A stretch of DNA of 64,000 bases from Candidatus Gastranaerophilales bacterium (GTDB lineage Bacteria > Cyanobacteriota > Vampirovibrionia > Gastranaerophilales > Gastranaerophilaceae): NCBI GenBank assembly GCA_944324305.1, contig CALUVV010000004.1, positions 124,001 through 188,000 on the forward strand, given 5' to 3'. This document shows, in pieces, positions 52,452 through 63,993 of the stretch. Both the position numbers and the translations under genes were made by a program. Below the pieces are notes generated by a model. The model was not told the DNA's origin. It saw nothing but the letters and a program-made list of their open reading frames with translations, and made no database searches. Each line of letters begins with the position of its first letter. The stretch's first letter is position 1.

Positions 52452-54739
52452 ATGGTAAGTATAAATATTGGCGACGGCCAGGGCATTACATACGCTATTC
52501 AAGATGCAATAGGTGCTAAAAATATTAAAAATAAAGACTTAGCCAGCTGGCAAAAGGTTATGGCAGAAGTTAATAATGCTCAAAATAAAATTAACCAGCA
52601 TAATAAGGCAAATCCTGATAATAAAGAAAAAAGTATTTTTACGGGCGGTAATAATGTAAATGAGATTGGCGATAAAACAAAGTACCATAAGAATTTTGTT
52701 GTTCAGAAGGGTACTATAGAAATTGATGACAGTACATGGAAGAAAATTGTTCAAATTTTAACAGGAAAAACATCTGAGACAAAACCTCAAGAAGAACCGC
52801 AGAAAGCTCCCGAACCATTAGATGCCAAACCGCAGAAACTCGGGGGGGGGGCAGATATCCCTGATACCATAGAGCTTTCTGATGCGGCAAAAAGAGCTGC
52901 AACAGAAAGCAGGATTGATACTCTCGGCGGCAAAATAATAGAACGTTCTGTTAATGGCGAAAAACAGGATATTGCAGTTGTCGAAATTAACGGACAAAAA
53001 GTCAGGAGAGAAATAAATGAGGACGGAACTCTCGGAGACACTTTAGCCGCAACTAAAACTTTCGGTAAAAATAAATACATTTCAGGTGATTTTCTTCCTG
53101 AAACAAAAATCCTTGAGCGCGAAGTTAACGGAAAAAAACAGCAAATAGGTATTTATGAAGATGAAAACGGTAATAAAGTAAGAAAACTCGTAGTTACTGA
53201 CGAACAAACAGGTAAAACAACTTTAGGTGAAAATTTGGTAACCGTTTCTACCATGGGTAAAAATAAATATGTAACCGAAAGTAAGTTTAATTCCGATGTA
53301 AAAACAATGCTTGGTCTCGGAGAAGATGAACAAATTCCGGACGGCTTAAAAGCAGAATACGTTACTATCGGTGGAGAATCCTCAATAGTTATTAAAAAAG
53401 ACGGTAAAGTTATGGATTCATCTCAATTAAGAGCATATATGGCCGAATATAGAGCGAATGATACCAAACTTGCGGAAGCTTTTGATAATTCGTTTAACAC
53501 AACAGGGCAGGCAGAAATCGGCGATGCCGCAAAACTTGCAAAATCTCAAATGAATTTAATAAATAATAAATTCGGGGATAAGCAAGGCAATATCAGTTCG
53601 GATGATATGTTTAATTACGAGCTTGCCTCTGCGGAAAAACAGCTTGGCAGAAAATTAACTGATGATGAAATGGCTAATCTGCGTGCAATGTCAGATTTAA
53701 ACTTTACAATTTTTGACACAGACGAAAGCGGAGACATTACCGAAGCGGAATTAAAAGCTTTTATAACAAATGCTAATGAAGATAACAACTCAATACTTAC
53801 AGATAAAGAACGAACTGAATATGCAGAAAAAGTCTTTGGAGAAAGAGCCAATAAAAATATTACATTGGCAGAAAATAACGGATATACTTTAAATAGTATT
53901 GTTTATAACGGTGTGGATACTCCTGTTTATCAAAAAGACGGAAAGACCTATCTTGCTGACCCCATAACATTTAAAGTCGGAGAAGAGTTCATTCCCGATG
54001 AAACATCGGGGGGGGGGCACTAAAAGCTGATGAAAAGATAGTTCCCAAAAACCAAGAGCCGATAAATGAGCTAAAACTTTCACAAAATACCGGCGATAAT
54101 ATTGTAGAACCTTCTAAAAAGCAGCCTGCTAATCAGGTATTGTCAGATATTAAATCTTTGAAAACAGGCCAATCTTATACATTTACAAAGGTTAATACAA
54201 GTTTGGAGGTTATTGACGGAAATCTTCAAAATATTGAATATTCAATTCAATACATAGCTTCTAAAGATGCTAACGGTAACATAACAGTTAAAAATCAAAA
54301 TAATGGTGATATTGCCGTATATAACAGTAACGGAGAACCGATTGCAAATGAAACCGACAATGGCTTATTTGATGTCAAATGCAATTTTGGGAAAATTCGT
54401 ACTCATGATGACTATCTGAATAATGTTCAAACACTGGACTTATCTGAAGCAAACTTTAATTATTTTGGCGGGATAGACCAGTTTTTATTAGAAGTTTCCA
54501 AATTGGATGGTGCTGCTGTTTATAATTCGAGCGGTAATCTTTTATTCTCCTGTGAAAGAGGCGGATATGATGAACCTGATATTTTTAAAGGAGAGAATGG
54601 ACAAAACTTAACAAAAAAACAAGTTGAAGATTTAATTAGAAATAATAAACTGTCAAAAATAGAAATAAAAGATGTATTTAATCTTAGACATGTTCAAGAA
54701 TACCATAATTTAGAAGATGATATCAACAGTCCCTTTTAA
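52452..54739 (+). CDS. EF-hand-like repeat protein with two G10 tracts, frame broken at the second
   Basis: As written the frame runs 52452-54023 (523 residues). It starts behind AGAGGAGC, has EKSIFTGGNNVNEIGD (about 62), a first G10 tract read in frame as KLGGGADIPD (about 131), two repeats of the type REVNGKKQQIGIYEDENGNK, and calcium-binding-like loops NKFGDKQGNISSDD and FDTDESGDITEAELKAF (about 415-430). The second G10 tract (54008-54017) is followed by CAC TAA. With 11 or 8 G it would continue ALKADEKIVPKN to 54739, 762 residues in all, adding a beta-rich domain. The 199-codon frame seen at 54140 has only a TTG start inside this extension. No signal peptide seen. Role unknown. Confidence 0.75.
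52842..52851 (+). repeat. First G10 tract of the EF-hand-like gene (in frame)
   Basis: Here ten G keep the frame; a gain or loss of one would stop translation early. Confidence 0.92.
54008..54017 (+). repeat. Second G10 tract of the EF-hand-like gene (frame break)
   Basis: Ten G give CAC TAA; eleven give an extra 240-residue domain. Confidence 0.92.
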
Positions 54740-54742
54740 TAA

Positions 54743-54772
54743 AACGGTCAGGTAAAAAATTTACCTGACCGT
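54743..54772. terminator. Strong bidirectional terminator
   Basis: AACGGTCAGGTAAA, short loop, TTTACCTGACCGTT between the EF-hand-like gene and groL. Confidence 0.88.
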
Positions 54773-54796
54773 TATTAATATTATTAAAAAAGCAGA

Positions 54797-56577
<1,781 letters not shown>

Positions 56578-56862
56578 TTACTCAATAATTGCTAATGCAT
56601 CTTTGATTGATAAAATTTTATATTCTACACCGTCCATTTTAATATCTGTTCCAGCATATTTAGCATAAAGAACAGTATCGCCAACTTTAACATCCATAGG
56701 TTCTCTTTCGCCTTTATCGTTAAGTTTTCCGAGGCCTACAGCTACAACTTCACCTTTTTGAGGCTTTTCTTTAGCACTGTCGGGAATAAAAATTCCGCCT
56801 GAAGTTTGTTCCGTATCTTCGATAACTTTAATAACAATTCTGTCACCTAATGGTTTTAACAT
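56578..56862 (-). CDS. groS: Co-chaperonin GroES
   Basis: 94 residues. [20 protein letters not shown], then the mobile loop [40 protein letters not shown] and [11 protein letters not shown] match GroES throughout. It caps GroEL rings. GAAAGGGGATTATATT is the ribosome site. No CIRCE operator (TTAGCACTC with its inverted partner) is visible upstream, so HrcA control as in many bacteria is not supported; an AT-rich palindrome with a TTTCCTTAAGGAAA core lies about 65 bases upstream. Confidence 0.97.
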   Translation of the reverse strand: MLKPLGDRIVIKVIEDTEQTSGGIFIPDSAKEKPQKGEVVAVGLGKLNDKGEREPMDVKVGDTVLYAKYAGTDIKMDGVEYKILSIKDALAIIE

Positions 56863-56924
56863 AATATAATCCCCTTTCTTCTACTAAACTTTATTACAAT
56901 TATATTTATATACCGAATTTTAAA

Positions 56925-56957
56925 GAAAATTAATTTCCTTAAGGAAAAATTAATTTT
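56925..56957. promoter_or_regulatory. Palindrome between groES and prepilin gene 3
   Basis: TTTCCTTAAGGAAA flanked by matching AT-rich arms (AATTAAT). It could be an operator shared by the divergent genes or merely structural. Confidence 0.45.
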
Positions 56958-56961
56958 TCAA

Positions 56962-56990
56962 TTGAAATTATACTAAAAAATTGGTATAAT
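56962..56990 (+). promoter_or_regulatory. Sigma-70-type promoter of prepilin gene 3
   Basis: TTGAAA, 17 bases, TATAAT, then AGAAAGGAG and ATG at 57017. Confidence 0.85.
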
Positions 56991-57016
56991 CTTATATAGT
57001 TAAGAAAGGAGCGATA

Positions 57017-57759
57017 ATGAAAAATTTATTTAATTCATCCACGCGGGGGGGGGGCGTACTTTAAGCTCCAATAACGGTTTTACCCTTGCGGAAGTTTTGG
57101 TAACGTTAGGTATCATAGGTGTGGTCTCTGCGATGACCGTGCCTTCTTTAATGCAAAATCATCAGCGTAAGACTTATGTAACACAGCTGCATAAAGTATA
57201 CAATGAATTAAATCAGGCATTATTGCAGTACCAGACGGACAGAAACGCTGTAAATTTATCGGAAGCAGGCTTAACAACAGTAAATTCTCTGTCTGAATTT
57301 TTTAAAAAATATTTTAAAATTGTTCAAGATTGCGGCGATGATCAAACTCCTTGTTTTTCTGACAGTTACAAAAAAATTGCCGGGACTGATGCCGCTGTTA
57401 CCTGTGCACATAACTGCATGGTGCTTGCAAATGGGGCTGCTATCGGAACGGCTAATGAATTCTTAAGCGGACAAACAATAATTGCGCAAATTGTTGTTGA
57501 TATAAACGGGCAAAAAGGACCTAATATATTAGGCAGAGATGCTTTTTCTTTATTCTTATATAAAAACGGAGTTATAGACGATTTAACAAGTGCCGACATA
57601 TCAGATGATACTAACTATGAATGGGGCTTTGCTTCAGCACCTTTAACAAAAGAACAGAGGGATGCAAATTTTACCTTTGGGTGTGAGAGTTCAGACGGCG
57701 GGCGTTGGCACGGGTGTTTCGGTAAAATCTTGAATGATAACTGGGAAATGAATTACTAA
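57017..57759 (+). CDS. Prepilin-like protein 3, frame broken at a G10 tract
   Basis: MKNLFNSSTRGGG behind AGAAAGGAG, then a TAA seven bases after ten G. With 11 or 8 G it reads RTLSSNNG|FTLAEVLVTLGII, MTVPSLMQNHQRK, KTYVTQLHKVYNELNQA, a variable middle (NLSEAGLTTVNSLSEF, VQDCGDDQTPCF, AHNCMVLANGAAI), the conserved NGQKGPNILGRDAF block and the tail GCFGKILNDNWEMNY: 247 residues. Leader, helix and tail match copies 1 and 2 almost exactly while the middle differs. Its promoter has consensus boxes, so transcription in the present off state should be strong. A terminator follows. Confidence 0.87.
57045..57054 (+). repeat. G10 tract in prepilin gene 3
   Basis: CACGC, ten G, CGTACTTTA. Confidence 0.92.
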
Positions 57760-57762
57760 GTT

Positions 57763-57804
57763 AATATAAGTTTATAGCCTTGTAAGGTTATAAACTTATA
57801 TTTT
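57763..57804. terminator. Terminator after prepilin gene 3
   Basis: AATATAAGTTTATA, short loop with CC/GG, TATAAACTTATATT followed by TT. Confidence 0.85.
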
Positions 57805-57824
57805 GTTTATGTTATTCTGAAACT

Positions 57825-59654
57825 ATGAAACGGGTTATTTATGTTATCTTAGTTTTGCTGATTGTTTTGGGGCTTGGAAAGGCTTGTATAAGGGCTGATG
57901 TGGCAGAGTTTCAAAAACCTGTTTTACGCCCGAAAACAGAAGTTATTGATGCTGACTATCCGCTTGAAAAGAATGTAACAATAAACGGTGTTGATTATTT
58001 GCAGTCTCAGGCGCCTATAGGAAAGTTCGGAGGAACTTTTGTTTCTTCTACAATAGGAGAAGGTCCTAAAACTTTTAATCCGTTCAACTCGAAAGATAAT
58101 ATTTCGTCGCAGATGTCTGAAATTATGTATGACGGATTAGTTACTACAGATCCAGTAACAGGTGACACTATTCCGAAACTTGCAAAGTCTTTTACTGTTA
58201 ACGGCAGAGAATACCTTATAAATTTAAGGCACGGTTTAAAATGGTCAGACGGTGAACCTATTACGGCTGACGATGTTGTATTTACCTGGCAGAACATTAT
58301 ATTGGATGGTTTCGGAAATACTTCTATCAGGGATTCCATTGTAATTGACGGTAAACTCCCGACTGTCGAGAAAATTGATGATTATACGGTGAGATTTATT
58401 ACGCCTCAGCCGTTTGCTCCGTTTCTGAGGATGCTTGCTTCTCCTATTGCGCCCAAACATGTTTTCGAACCTGCGGTAAAACGCGGAAAATCATATTTTG
58501 AAGGCTTTTTGTCAACAAATACCAATCCTAAAGACTTTGTGACTTCTGGAGCATTCAGGCTTAAAGAATATGTGCCCGCTCAAAGGGTTGTATTTGAAAG
58601 AAATCCCGATTATTACGTAATTAATAAAGACGATAAAAAACTTCCCTATTTGGATAAACTCGTTTATTTAATCGTAGGCGATATAAATAATCAGGTATTG
58701 AAATTTGAAGGCGGAGAACTTGACGAAATCAGCCTTCAGGGTGCAAATGTCGCCCGTTTTAAAGAAATGGAAAAACACGGGGATTTTACTGTTTATAATA
58801 TAGGTCCCGACACGGGCACTATGTATATTGCCATGAACATGAACAACCGCAAAAACGATAAGGGCAAATATTATGTTGACCCCAAAAAACAGTTGTGGTT
58901 TCAGGATAAAAATTTTAGAAAAGCGGTTGATTATGCAATAGACCGTAAGAATATGGTGTTTAATATTGCAAACGGGCTTGCGGAACCTCTTTATACCCCC
59001 GAAACACTTAATTCAATATTTTTAAACAAAGAACTTAAAGGCTATGATAAAGATATTGAAAAATCAAAAGAATTACTTAAACAATCTGGCTTTTATTGGG
59101 ACAAAGCAGGACACTTAAGAGATAAATTCGGAAATCATGTAGAATTTGATTTATACACTAATGCGGGCAACACCGAACGTGAAGCAATCGGGGTTATGGT
59201 AAAACAAGACCTTGAAGATTTGGGAATGAAAATTAATTTTAAGCCCATTGAATTCAATTCTCTTGTAAATAAGCTTATGGCAACTCTTGATTGGGATATG
59301 GTTATAATGGGGTTTACAGGCTCCCCTCTTGAGCCGAACGGTGGGAAAAACGTATGGCTGTCAGACGGAACACTGCATATTTTTAACCAGCGTCTTGAAA
59401 AAGATTTGAACAGCAGACGCTATCCTTTTGAAAAACGTTTGGATTATCTGTATACTCAAGGGGCTCTTGCAACAAAATTTGAGGACAGAAAAAAGTTTTA
59501 TGACGAGTATCAGGCGATTGTTTATGACGAAAAGCCTATGATATATATTTATTCCCCTATAAGAATTGTTGCTTTAAGAAATAAATTTAAAAATATATAT
59601 CCGACAAGCCTTGGCGGGGTTACGCATAACATTGAGGAGATATTCATAGAGTAA
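57825..59654 (+). CDS. Peptide/oligopeptide ABC transporter substrate-binding protein
   Basis: 609 residues of the SBP family 5. An N-terminal hydrophobic segment VIYVILVLLIVLGLGKAC may be a signal or lipoprotein anchor (Cys at 21, lipobox not canonical). Then TIGEGPKTFNPFN, ISSQMSEIMYDGLVTTDPVT, LAKSFTVNGREYLINLRHGL, KWSDGEPITADDVVFTWQNI, SGAFRLKEYVPAQRVVFERN, and FRKAVDYAIDRKNMV, all typical of OppA/DppA-like binders. It captures peptides or similar solutes outside the membrane and hands them to the permeases encoded next. No ATPase gene follows, so those subunits are elsewhere. Confidence 0.92.
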   Translation: MKRVIYVILVLLIVLGLGKACIRADVAEFQKPVLRPKTEVIDADYPLEKNVTINGVDYLQSQAPIGKFGGTFVSSTIGEGPKTFNPFNSKDNISSQMSEIMYDGLVTTDPVTGDTIPKLAKSFTVNGREYLINLRHGLKWSDGEPITADDVVFTWQNIILDGFGNTSIRDSIVIDGKLPTVEKIDDYTVRFITPQPFAPFLRMLASPIAPKHVFEPAVKRGKSYFEGFLSTNTNPKDFVTSGAFRLKEYVPAQRVVFERNPDYYVINKDDKKLPYLDKLVYLIVGDINNQVLKFEGGELDEISLQGANVARFKEMEKHGDFTVYNIGPDTGTMYIAMNMNNRKNDKGKYYVDPKKQLWFQDKNFRKAVDYAIDRKNMVFNIANGLAEPLYTPETLNSIFLNKELKGYDKDIEKSKELLKQSGFYWDKAGHLRDKFGNHVEFDLYTNAGNTEREAIGVMVKQDLEDLGMKINFKPIEFNSLVNKLMATLDWDMVIMGFTGSPLEPNGGKNVWLSDGTLHIFNQRLEKDLNSRRYPFEKRLDYLYTQGALATKFEDRKKFYDEYQAIVYDEKPMIYIYSPIRIVALRNKFKNIYPTSLGGVTHNIEEIFIE

Positions 59655-60631
59655 TGCAAATTCTAATATATATATTAAAACGAATACTTCAAACTATACC
59701 ATTGCTTATAATCGTTTCACTGATAAGCTTTTTTATAATACGGCTGTCACCTGTTGACCCGCTTGCGGAATTAAGGCTTAACCCTTCGGTTTCAAAAGAA
59801 ACATTGCAGAAAGAAACCGAAAGGCTCGGGCTTGATAAACCTATTATTGTTCAGTACGCCAAATGGGCAAAGTCGTTTATAAAAGGAGATTTGGGTGTAA
59901 CTTCAAACGGCGAGCAGGTAAGCACCAAGTTAAAAGAACGTATACCGAATACTTTGCTTTTAACAGTTATTGTAATATTTTTGTCATGGGCAGCCGGTGT
60001 TCCTCTGGGTATTCTTGCCGCTGTATATTGGAAAACTCCTTTTGACAGAATTTTAACCGTTTTGACAAGTATCGGAATGGCAATACCGTCTTTCTTCTTT
60101 GCGGTTTTGCTTTTAATATTTGCGGTTAAAACAGGCTGGTTTCCCGTCGGCGGGCTTACAAGTTCAAATTTTCTGGAAATGACATTCCAGCAAAAAGTCT
60201 GGGATATCACCCACCACCTCGTTTTGCCTGTAACTGTATTGTTTACTCTTTCTCTTGCGGGACTTCAAAGACAGATGAGAGGAAATCTTCTTGATGTTTT
60301 GGACAGCGATTATGTTAAGTTTGCAAGAGCAAAGGGGGTAAGTGAATTTAAAGTCATATTTAAACATGCTTTACGTAATGCTGTTAATCCGCTTATAACT
60401 CTTTTGGGTTTTGAATTTGCAGGACTTTTAAGCGGTGCTGCGCTTACGGAATACGTGTTTCAATATCCGGGGCTCGGGCGTTTGATTTTGGAAGCTGTTC
60501 TGAAATCTGACATAAACCTTGTTATGGCATCATTAATGATGGGGGCTGTAATGCTTATTTTAGGCAACTTAATCGCGGATATTCTGCTTATAATTACCGA
60601 CCCGCGTATAAGAGAAGGGAGCAGGGCATGA
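59654..60631 (+). CDS. Peptide ABC transporter permease, DppB/OppB-like
   Basis: 325 residues with six predicted membrane helices. The N-terminal ILKRILQTIPLLIIVSLISF and the RLSPVDPLAELR loop are typical of the B-type permease; the EAA loop YVKFARAKGVSEFKVIFKHA with LRNAVNPLITLLG contacts the ATPase. The stop of the binding-protein gene overlaps its ATG (TAATG), and its own stop overlaps the next permease by four bases, so the genes are tightly coupled. It forms half of the transmembrane channel. Confidence 0.94.
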   Translation: MQILIYILKRILQTIPLLIIVSLISFFIIRLSPVDPLAELRLNPSVSKETLQKETERLGLDKPIIVQYAKWAKSFIKGDLGVTSNGEQVSTKLKERIPNTLLLTVIVIFLSWAAGVPLGILAAVYWKTPFDRILTVLTSIGMAIPSFFFAVLLLIFAVKTGWFPVGGLTSSNFLEMTFQQKVWDITHHLVLPVTVLFTLSLAGLQRQMRGNLLDVLDSDYVKFARAKGVSEFKVIFKHALRNAVNPLITLLGFEFAGLLSGAALTEYVFQYPGLGRLILEAVLKSDINLVMASLMMGAVMLILGNLIADILLIITDPRIREGSRA

Positions 60632-61695
60632 TTAGGGATTTATTAAAACAATTATGGAAAGATAAATTTGCAAGAATTGCGCTTATATTGCTCGGAATAA
60701 TTTATTTTGCATTGTTTTTCGCTGATTTTATTGCTCCTTATACAAAGGATTTTTCGGACAGAACAATGGCTTACGTGCCGCCTTCCAAAATTTTTACTAT
60801 TGATGAAAACGGAAAATTGTCAAAACCTTATACTTATAACTACAAAAGAGAATTTGACAGTGAAGAATTAAAAATAATCTATACTTTGGACAGAAGTAAA
60901 AAACATTATGTGAAATTCTTCTCGCAGGGGCAGCCTTATAAATTTCTCGGCTTAATCCCTATGAAGCGCCACCTTGTAACAACCGATAAAGACGGAAGAT
61001 TATTTCTTCTCGGTACGGATATTAACGGCCGCGATGTATTTTCAAGAATATTATTCGGCGGAAGAATTTCAATGACAATCGGATTTCTTGCCTTGTTTGT
61101 TCTTTTTCCTATAGGACTTTTATACGGCGGAGTTGCGGGGTATTTCGGCGGAAAAACCGATATGATAATGATGAGGTTTGCGGAAGCTGTTATGTCAATT
61201 CCAAGTTTCTATCTTTTGATTATTCTTGCATCAATTCTGCCTTCAGGCATGACAAGCGTACAAAGATTTATGCTGATTGTAATAATCCTTGCATTAATCG
61301 GCTGGGCAGGGTTTGCACGTGTTGTCAGAGGCATGGTTTTATCAATTAAAAATCAGGAATATGTTCAGGCTGCAAAATCAATCGGAGCATCGCGTTTGAG
61401 GATTATCGTAAAACATATTCTGCCGCAGACAACAAGTTTTGTTATTGTCGCAATGACTTTATCGGTTCCTTCATACATTTTATCGGAATCGGGTTTAAGC
61501 TTTTTGGGACTTGGTATTCAGCAGCCGGATGCAAGCTGGGGTAATATGCTTAAAGAGGCGCAGGAATATACTAATATTATTTACCGTCCATGGCTTTTAA
61601 CTCCGGGATTTTTAATTTTTATTGCCGTATTGGCATTTAACCTGATTGGTGATACAATAAGAGATGTGTTGGATCCGAAAAGTAAGGTGCGCTGA
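60628..61695 (+). CDS. Peptide ABC transporter permease, DppC/OppC-like
   Basis: 355 residues. After a first helix (IALILLGIIYFALFFADFIA) it has an extended outer loop of about 100 residues, longer than in DppC, that includes the typical LGTDINGRDVFSRILFGGRIS block, then five helices with the EAA loop EYVQAAKSIGASRLRIIVKH and SESGLSFLGLGIQQPDASWG near the end. It pairs with the preceding permease. The start overlaps that gene by four bases and its stop overlaps the MgtC-like gene's ATG by one. Confidence 0.94.
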   Translation: MIRDLLKQLWKDKFARIALILLGIIYFALFFADFIAPYTKDFSDRTMAYVPPSKIFTIDENGKLSKPYTYNYKREFDSEELKIIYTLDRSKKHYVKFFSQGQPYKFLGLIPMKRHLVTTDKDGRLFLLGTDINGRDVFSRILFGGRISMTIGFLALFVLFPIGLLYGGVAGYFGGKTDMIMMRFAEAVMSIPSFYLLIILASILPSGMTSVQRFMLIVIILALIGWAGFARVVRGMVLSIKNQEYVQAAKSIGASRLRIIVKHILPQTTSFVIVAMTLSVPSYILSESGLSFLGLGIQQPDASWGNMLKEAQEYTNIIYRPWLLTPGFLIFIAVLAFNLIGDTIRDVLDPKSKVR

Positions 61696-62408
61696 TGGAA
61701 ACTTTTAATCAAATTTTTGATATCAGTTTAGTAATAAGAGTACTATCATCTGTTCTTCTGGGCTTTGCCATAGGTCTGGAACGCGAAATGACAAACAAAT
61801 ATGCGGGTTTGAGAACTAATATTCTTGTATGTCTTGGCGCATGCTTATTTACAGTAATATCAATTTACGGTTTTCCTGAGGTTTCTGTTACGGGGGATGA
61901 ACTCGGAACGCGTGATACAGCGCGTGTTGCCGCTCAGGTTGTTACAGGTATCGGTTTTATAGGCGGCGGAACAGTACTTCGTCACGGGGCAACGGTTTTC
62001 GGGCTTACAACAGCCGCAACTCTCTGGGTTTCCGCAAGTATCGGTATGGCATGCGGCGCTGGAATGTACGGACTTGCAATTACTGCAACCGTTCTTTCAA
62101 TTCTTGTTCTTGTTTCTGTAAGACTTTTTGAGAAAAATGTTCTCATTTCAAGCACGAAAAATACAAGGCGTTTGAAAATGAGCATTTCTTGTCTTAGCGA
62201 AAATTCAAATGAAATTTATGACTACATTATTGAAAACAGCAGGCATTTAAGAGAAATTTCACGCAAATTAAATAAACAGGATGATAATTTAACTAAAATA
62301 GTTGTTATTTTAGACTTTGTAGGCCGTCATCCAATTCAGGATTTGTATAAAAATTACCAGAAACTTGAAGGTATTGAATCAATATCAATTCAGGAATTTA
62401 ACGAGTAG
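61695..62408 (+). CDS. MgtC/SapB family membrane protein
   Basis: 237 residues. SVLLGFAIGLEREMTNKYAG, GLRTNILVCLGACLFTVIS, the RVAAQVVTGIGFIGGGTVLR block and TTAATLWVSASIGMACGAGM are the conserved MgtC N-terminal membrane domain. The C-terminal 90 residues form a soluble ACT-like regulatory part. MgtC-type proteins affect growth at low magnesium and ATP synthase activity in some bacteria; the role here is unknown. It overlaps the permease stop, so it is co-transcribed with the peptide transporter, an uncommon association. Confidence 0.9.
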   Translation: METFNQIFDISLVIRVLSSVLLGFAIGLEREMTNKYAGLRTNILVCLGACLFTVISIYGFPEVSVTGDELGTRDTARVAAQVVTGIGFIGGGTVLRHGATVFGLTTAATLWVSASIGMACGAGMYGLAITATVLSILVLVSVRLFEKNVLISSTKNTRRLKMSISCLSENSNEIYDYIIENSRHLREISRKLNKQDDNLTKIVVILDFVGRHPIQDLYKNYQKLEGIESISIQEFNE

Positions 62409-62424
62409 GGAGCGTAGCCGCTCC
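62409..62424. repeat. GC-rich palindrome after the MgtC gene
   Basis: GGAGCG-TAGC-CGCTCC right after the stop; same GCGTAGC core as at 47801. A possible terminator. Confidence 0.6.
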
Positions 62425-62436
62425 ACCCGTCAATTT

Positions 62437-63993
62437 TTATTGATCTTGAAGTTTTTGAAGGATTTCTTCTTCTTTAATTTCAGGTCCGCGCATATTTTGT
62501 TTCATTTTATATGTAAGATATTCTTCACTGTTTGTTTTGAGCATATTTTTATTTTTCAGGAAGTTCATTGCTTCTTTCCACGACATACGGAGTAAATTTT
62601 TACTTTCCTGAATTGTATTTGCACTTTGAAGTTTTATGCCTATTTCTGCCATATCTTTAGCAGCACTTGTAATTGCAGCCGCCATTTCAGCTTTAGATGA
62701 GTCATCCCAGTTTTTGTCACCGTATTTTTTCTCAAAGAATGATTCAATTAAATCTTCAAATGAGTTTTTAGCGGAAACTTTAGCTTTATTTAAATTTAAC
62801 TGGGTATTATTAGGTACAATATTATATTTTCTTAAGATGTTATCTGATAAAGCAAAGAATGTATCCATATTCATTGAATTAATTTTTGTTTTGTTATCAA
62901 AGAAGAATGTTTTTAATTCTTTTTCTACCTTTTGAATAGCTTCTTCTTTTGAAAGTCCTTGAGGTAAAATTGCATCTTGCAGTACAATATCTGCTAAATC
63001 TTTAGTATTTCCGTTTTTAATAAATCCGACAATTTTTAAAGAATTCATAGTTTGTTCTTTAGTCAGTTTTATTGTATTACCTGTATCAATTAGGGTCAGT
63101 AACTTGCCTTTACCTGATTTAAGAGCTTGGAGATTTATGAAAATGTTACCGGGGTGAATGTCTGCGTGGATAACTTTTCCGTTCTTATCAACTTTAGAAA
63201 ACTGTTCTACCTGCAAATCAATATATGTTTTGAGTAATTTTTTAATTTGGGATGGTTTCATATCAAAGTCTTCAAATTCCGGTGCTCTTGATTTGATTTT
63301 TTTCAAATCTTCTTCATATTTTTGGATAGTTGGTTTTACCCATTCTACATCAGGATGTTTTTTTGCGTATCTTTTAAAATACTTTATATTACTTTCACAG
63401 TTATAATAATCAACAAGAGTTTTTATGCTTATGCCGGGAGCTTTTTCCATTACATATATGCCCGGTTTAGCTTCCATAGGAACTACGACATCTGCTACTT
63501 TACTGTATTTTTTTAATTCTTTAGCTGCGTTCATTTCGTTTATGAAATCAACTTCTTTAGAAATTCCTTCAGCTAAATCATTAATGTTTTTGATTAAGTA
63601 TTTTTGATTTTCATTTAGTTTATCAGCGGGCGTGTCGCCTGTAATAAGTTTAATGAATTTTTCTTTGTCCTGTGCAATTTTTTCTGCGTTAATTCCATTT
63701 TTTAGAACTTTGATACAAACTTCTTTTCCTGATTTATCTTTCGCAAGATAAGTTTCTGCAACGGTGCCGACACCGAGAAGTTTAGATATTGTATATTCGG
63801 AAGAACCCCAGAGTTTGTTAATGTGTTCTTGAGCTTCTTCAATTGTTCTTGTAGGCGGACAATTTTCTCTTAGGGCTTCTGAAATTTTGTCATATTTGTT
63901 ATATTCACCTGATAGAAAACCTTTATTTTTGATTTGTAAGAATTTAACCGCAAATATATTTTCATCGGTCAAACTATTTATAATTTGGTCCAT
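62437..63993 (-). CDS. ABC1/UbiB-type kinase-like protein (5' end may be incomplete)
   Basis: 518 residues visible. LGVGTVAETYLAKDKSGKEV and CIKVLK (about 75-98) form the ABC1-style nucleotide-binding start, with KEVDFINEMNAAKELKKYSK as the conserved KxGQ-distal helix region. Near residue 275 comes VIHADIHPGNIFINLQ and LTLIDTGN, the catalytic D-x-x-x-x-N and metal-binding D. The C-terminal 190 residues are helical and charged. UbiB/ABC1 proteins support isoprenoid lipid metabolism, but this one is divergent, with LIDTGN for LIDFG. The ATG at 63993 is near the window edge and the frame stays open to the last base, so the real start may lie outside. Confidence 0.8.
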   Translation of the reverse strand: MDQIINSLTDENIFAVKFLQIKNKGFLSGEYNKYDKISEALRENCPPTRTIEEAQEHINKLWGSSEYTISKLLGVGTVAETYLAKDKSGKEVCIKVLKNGINAEKIAQDKEKFIKLITGDTPADKLNENQKYLIKNINDLAEGISKEVDFINEMNAAKELKKYSKVADVVVPMEAKPGIYVMEKAPGISIKTLVDYYNCESNIKYFKRYAKKHPDVEWVKPTIQKYEEDLKKIKSRAPEFEDFDMKPSQIKKLLKTYIDLQVEQFSKVDKNGKVIHADIHPGNIFINLQALKSGKGKLLTLIDTGNTIKLTKEQTMNSLKIVGFIKNGNTKDLADIVLQDAILPQGLSKEEAIQKVEKELKTFFFDNKTKINSMNMDTFFALSDNILRKYNIVPNNTQLNLNKAKVSAKNSFEDLIESFFEKKYGDKNWDDSSKAEMAAAITSAAKDMAEIGIKLQSANTIQESKNLLRMSWKEAMNFLKNKNMLKTNSEEYLTYKMKQNMRGPEIKEEEILQKLQDQ

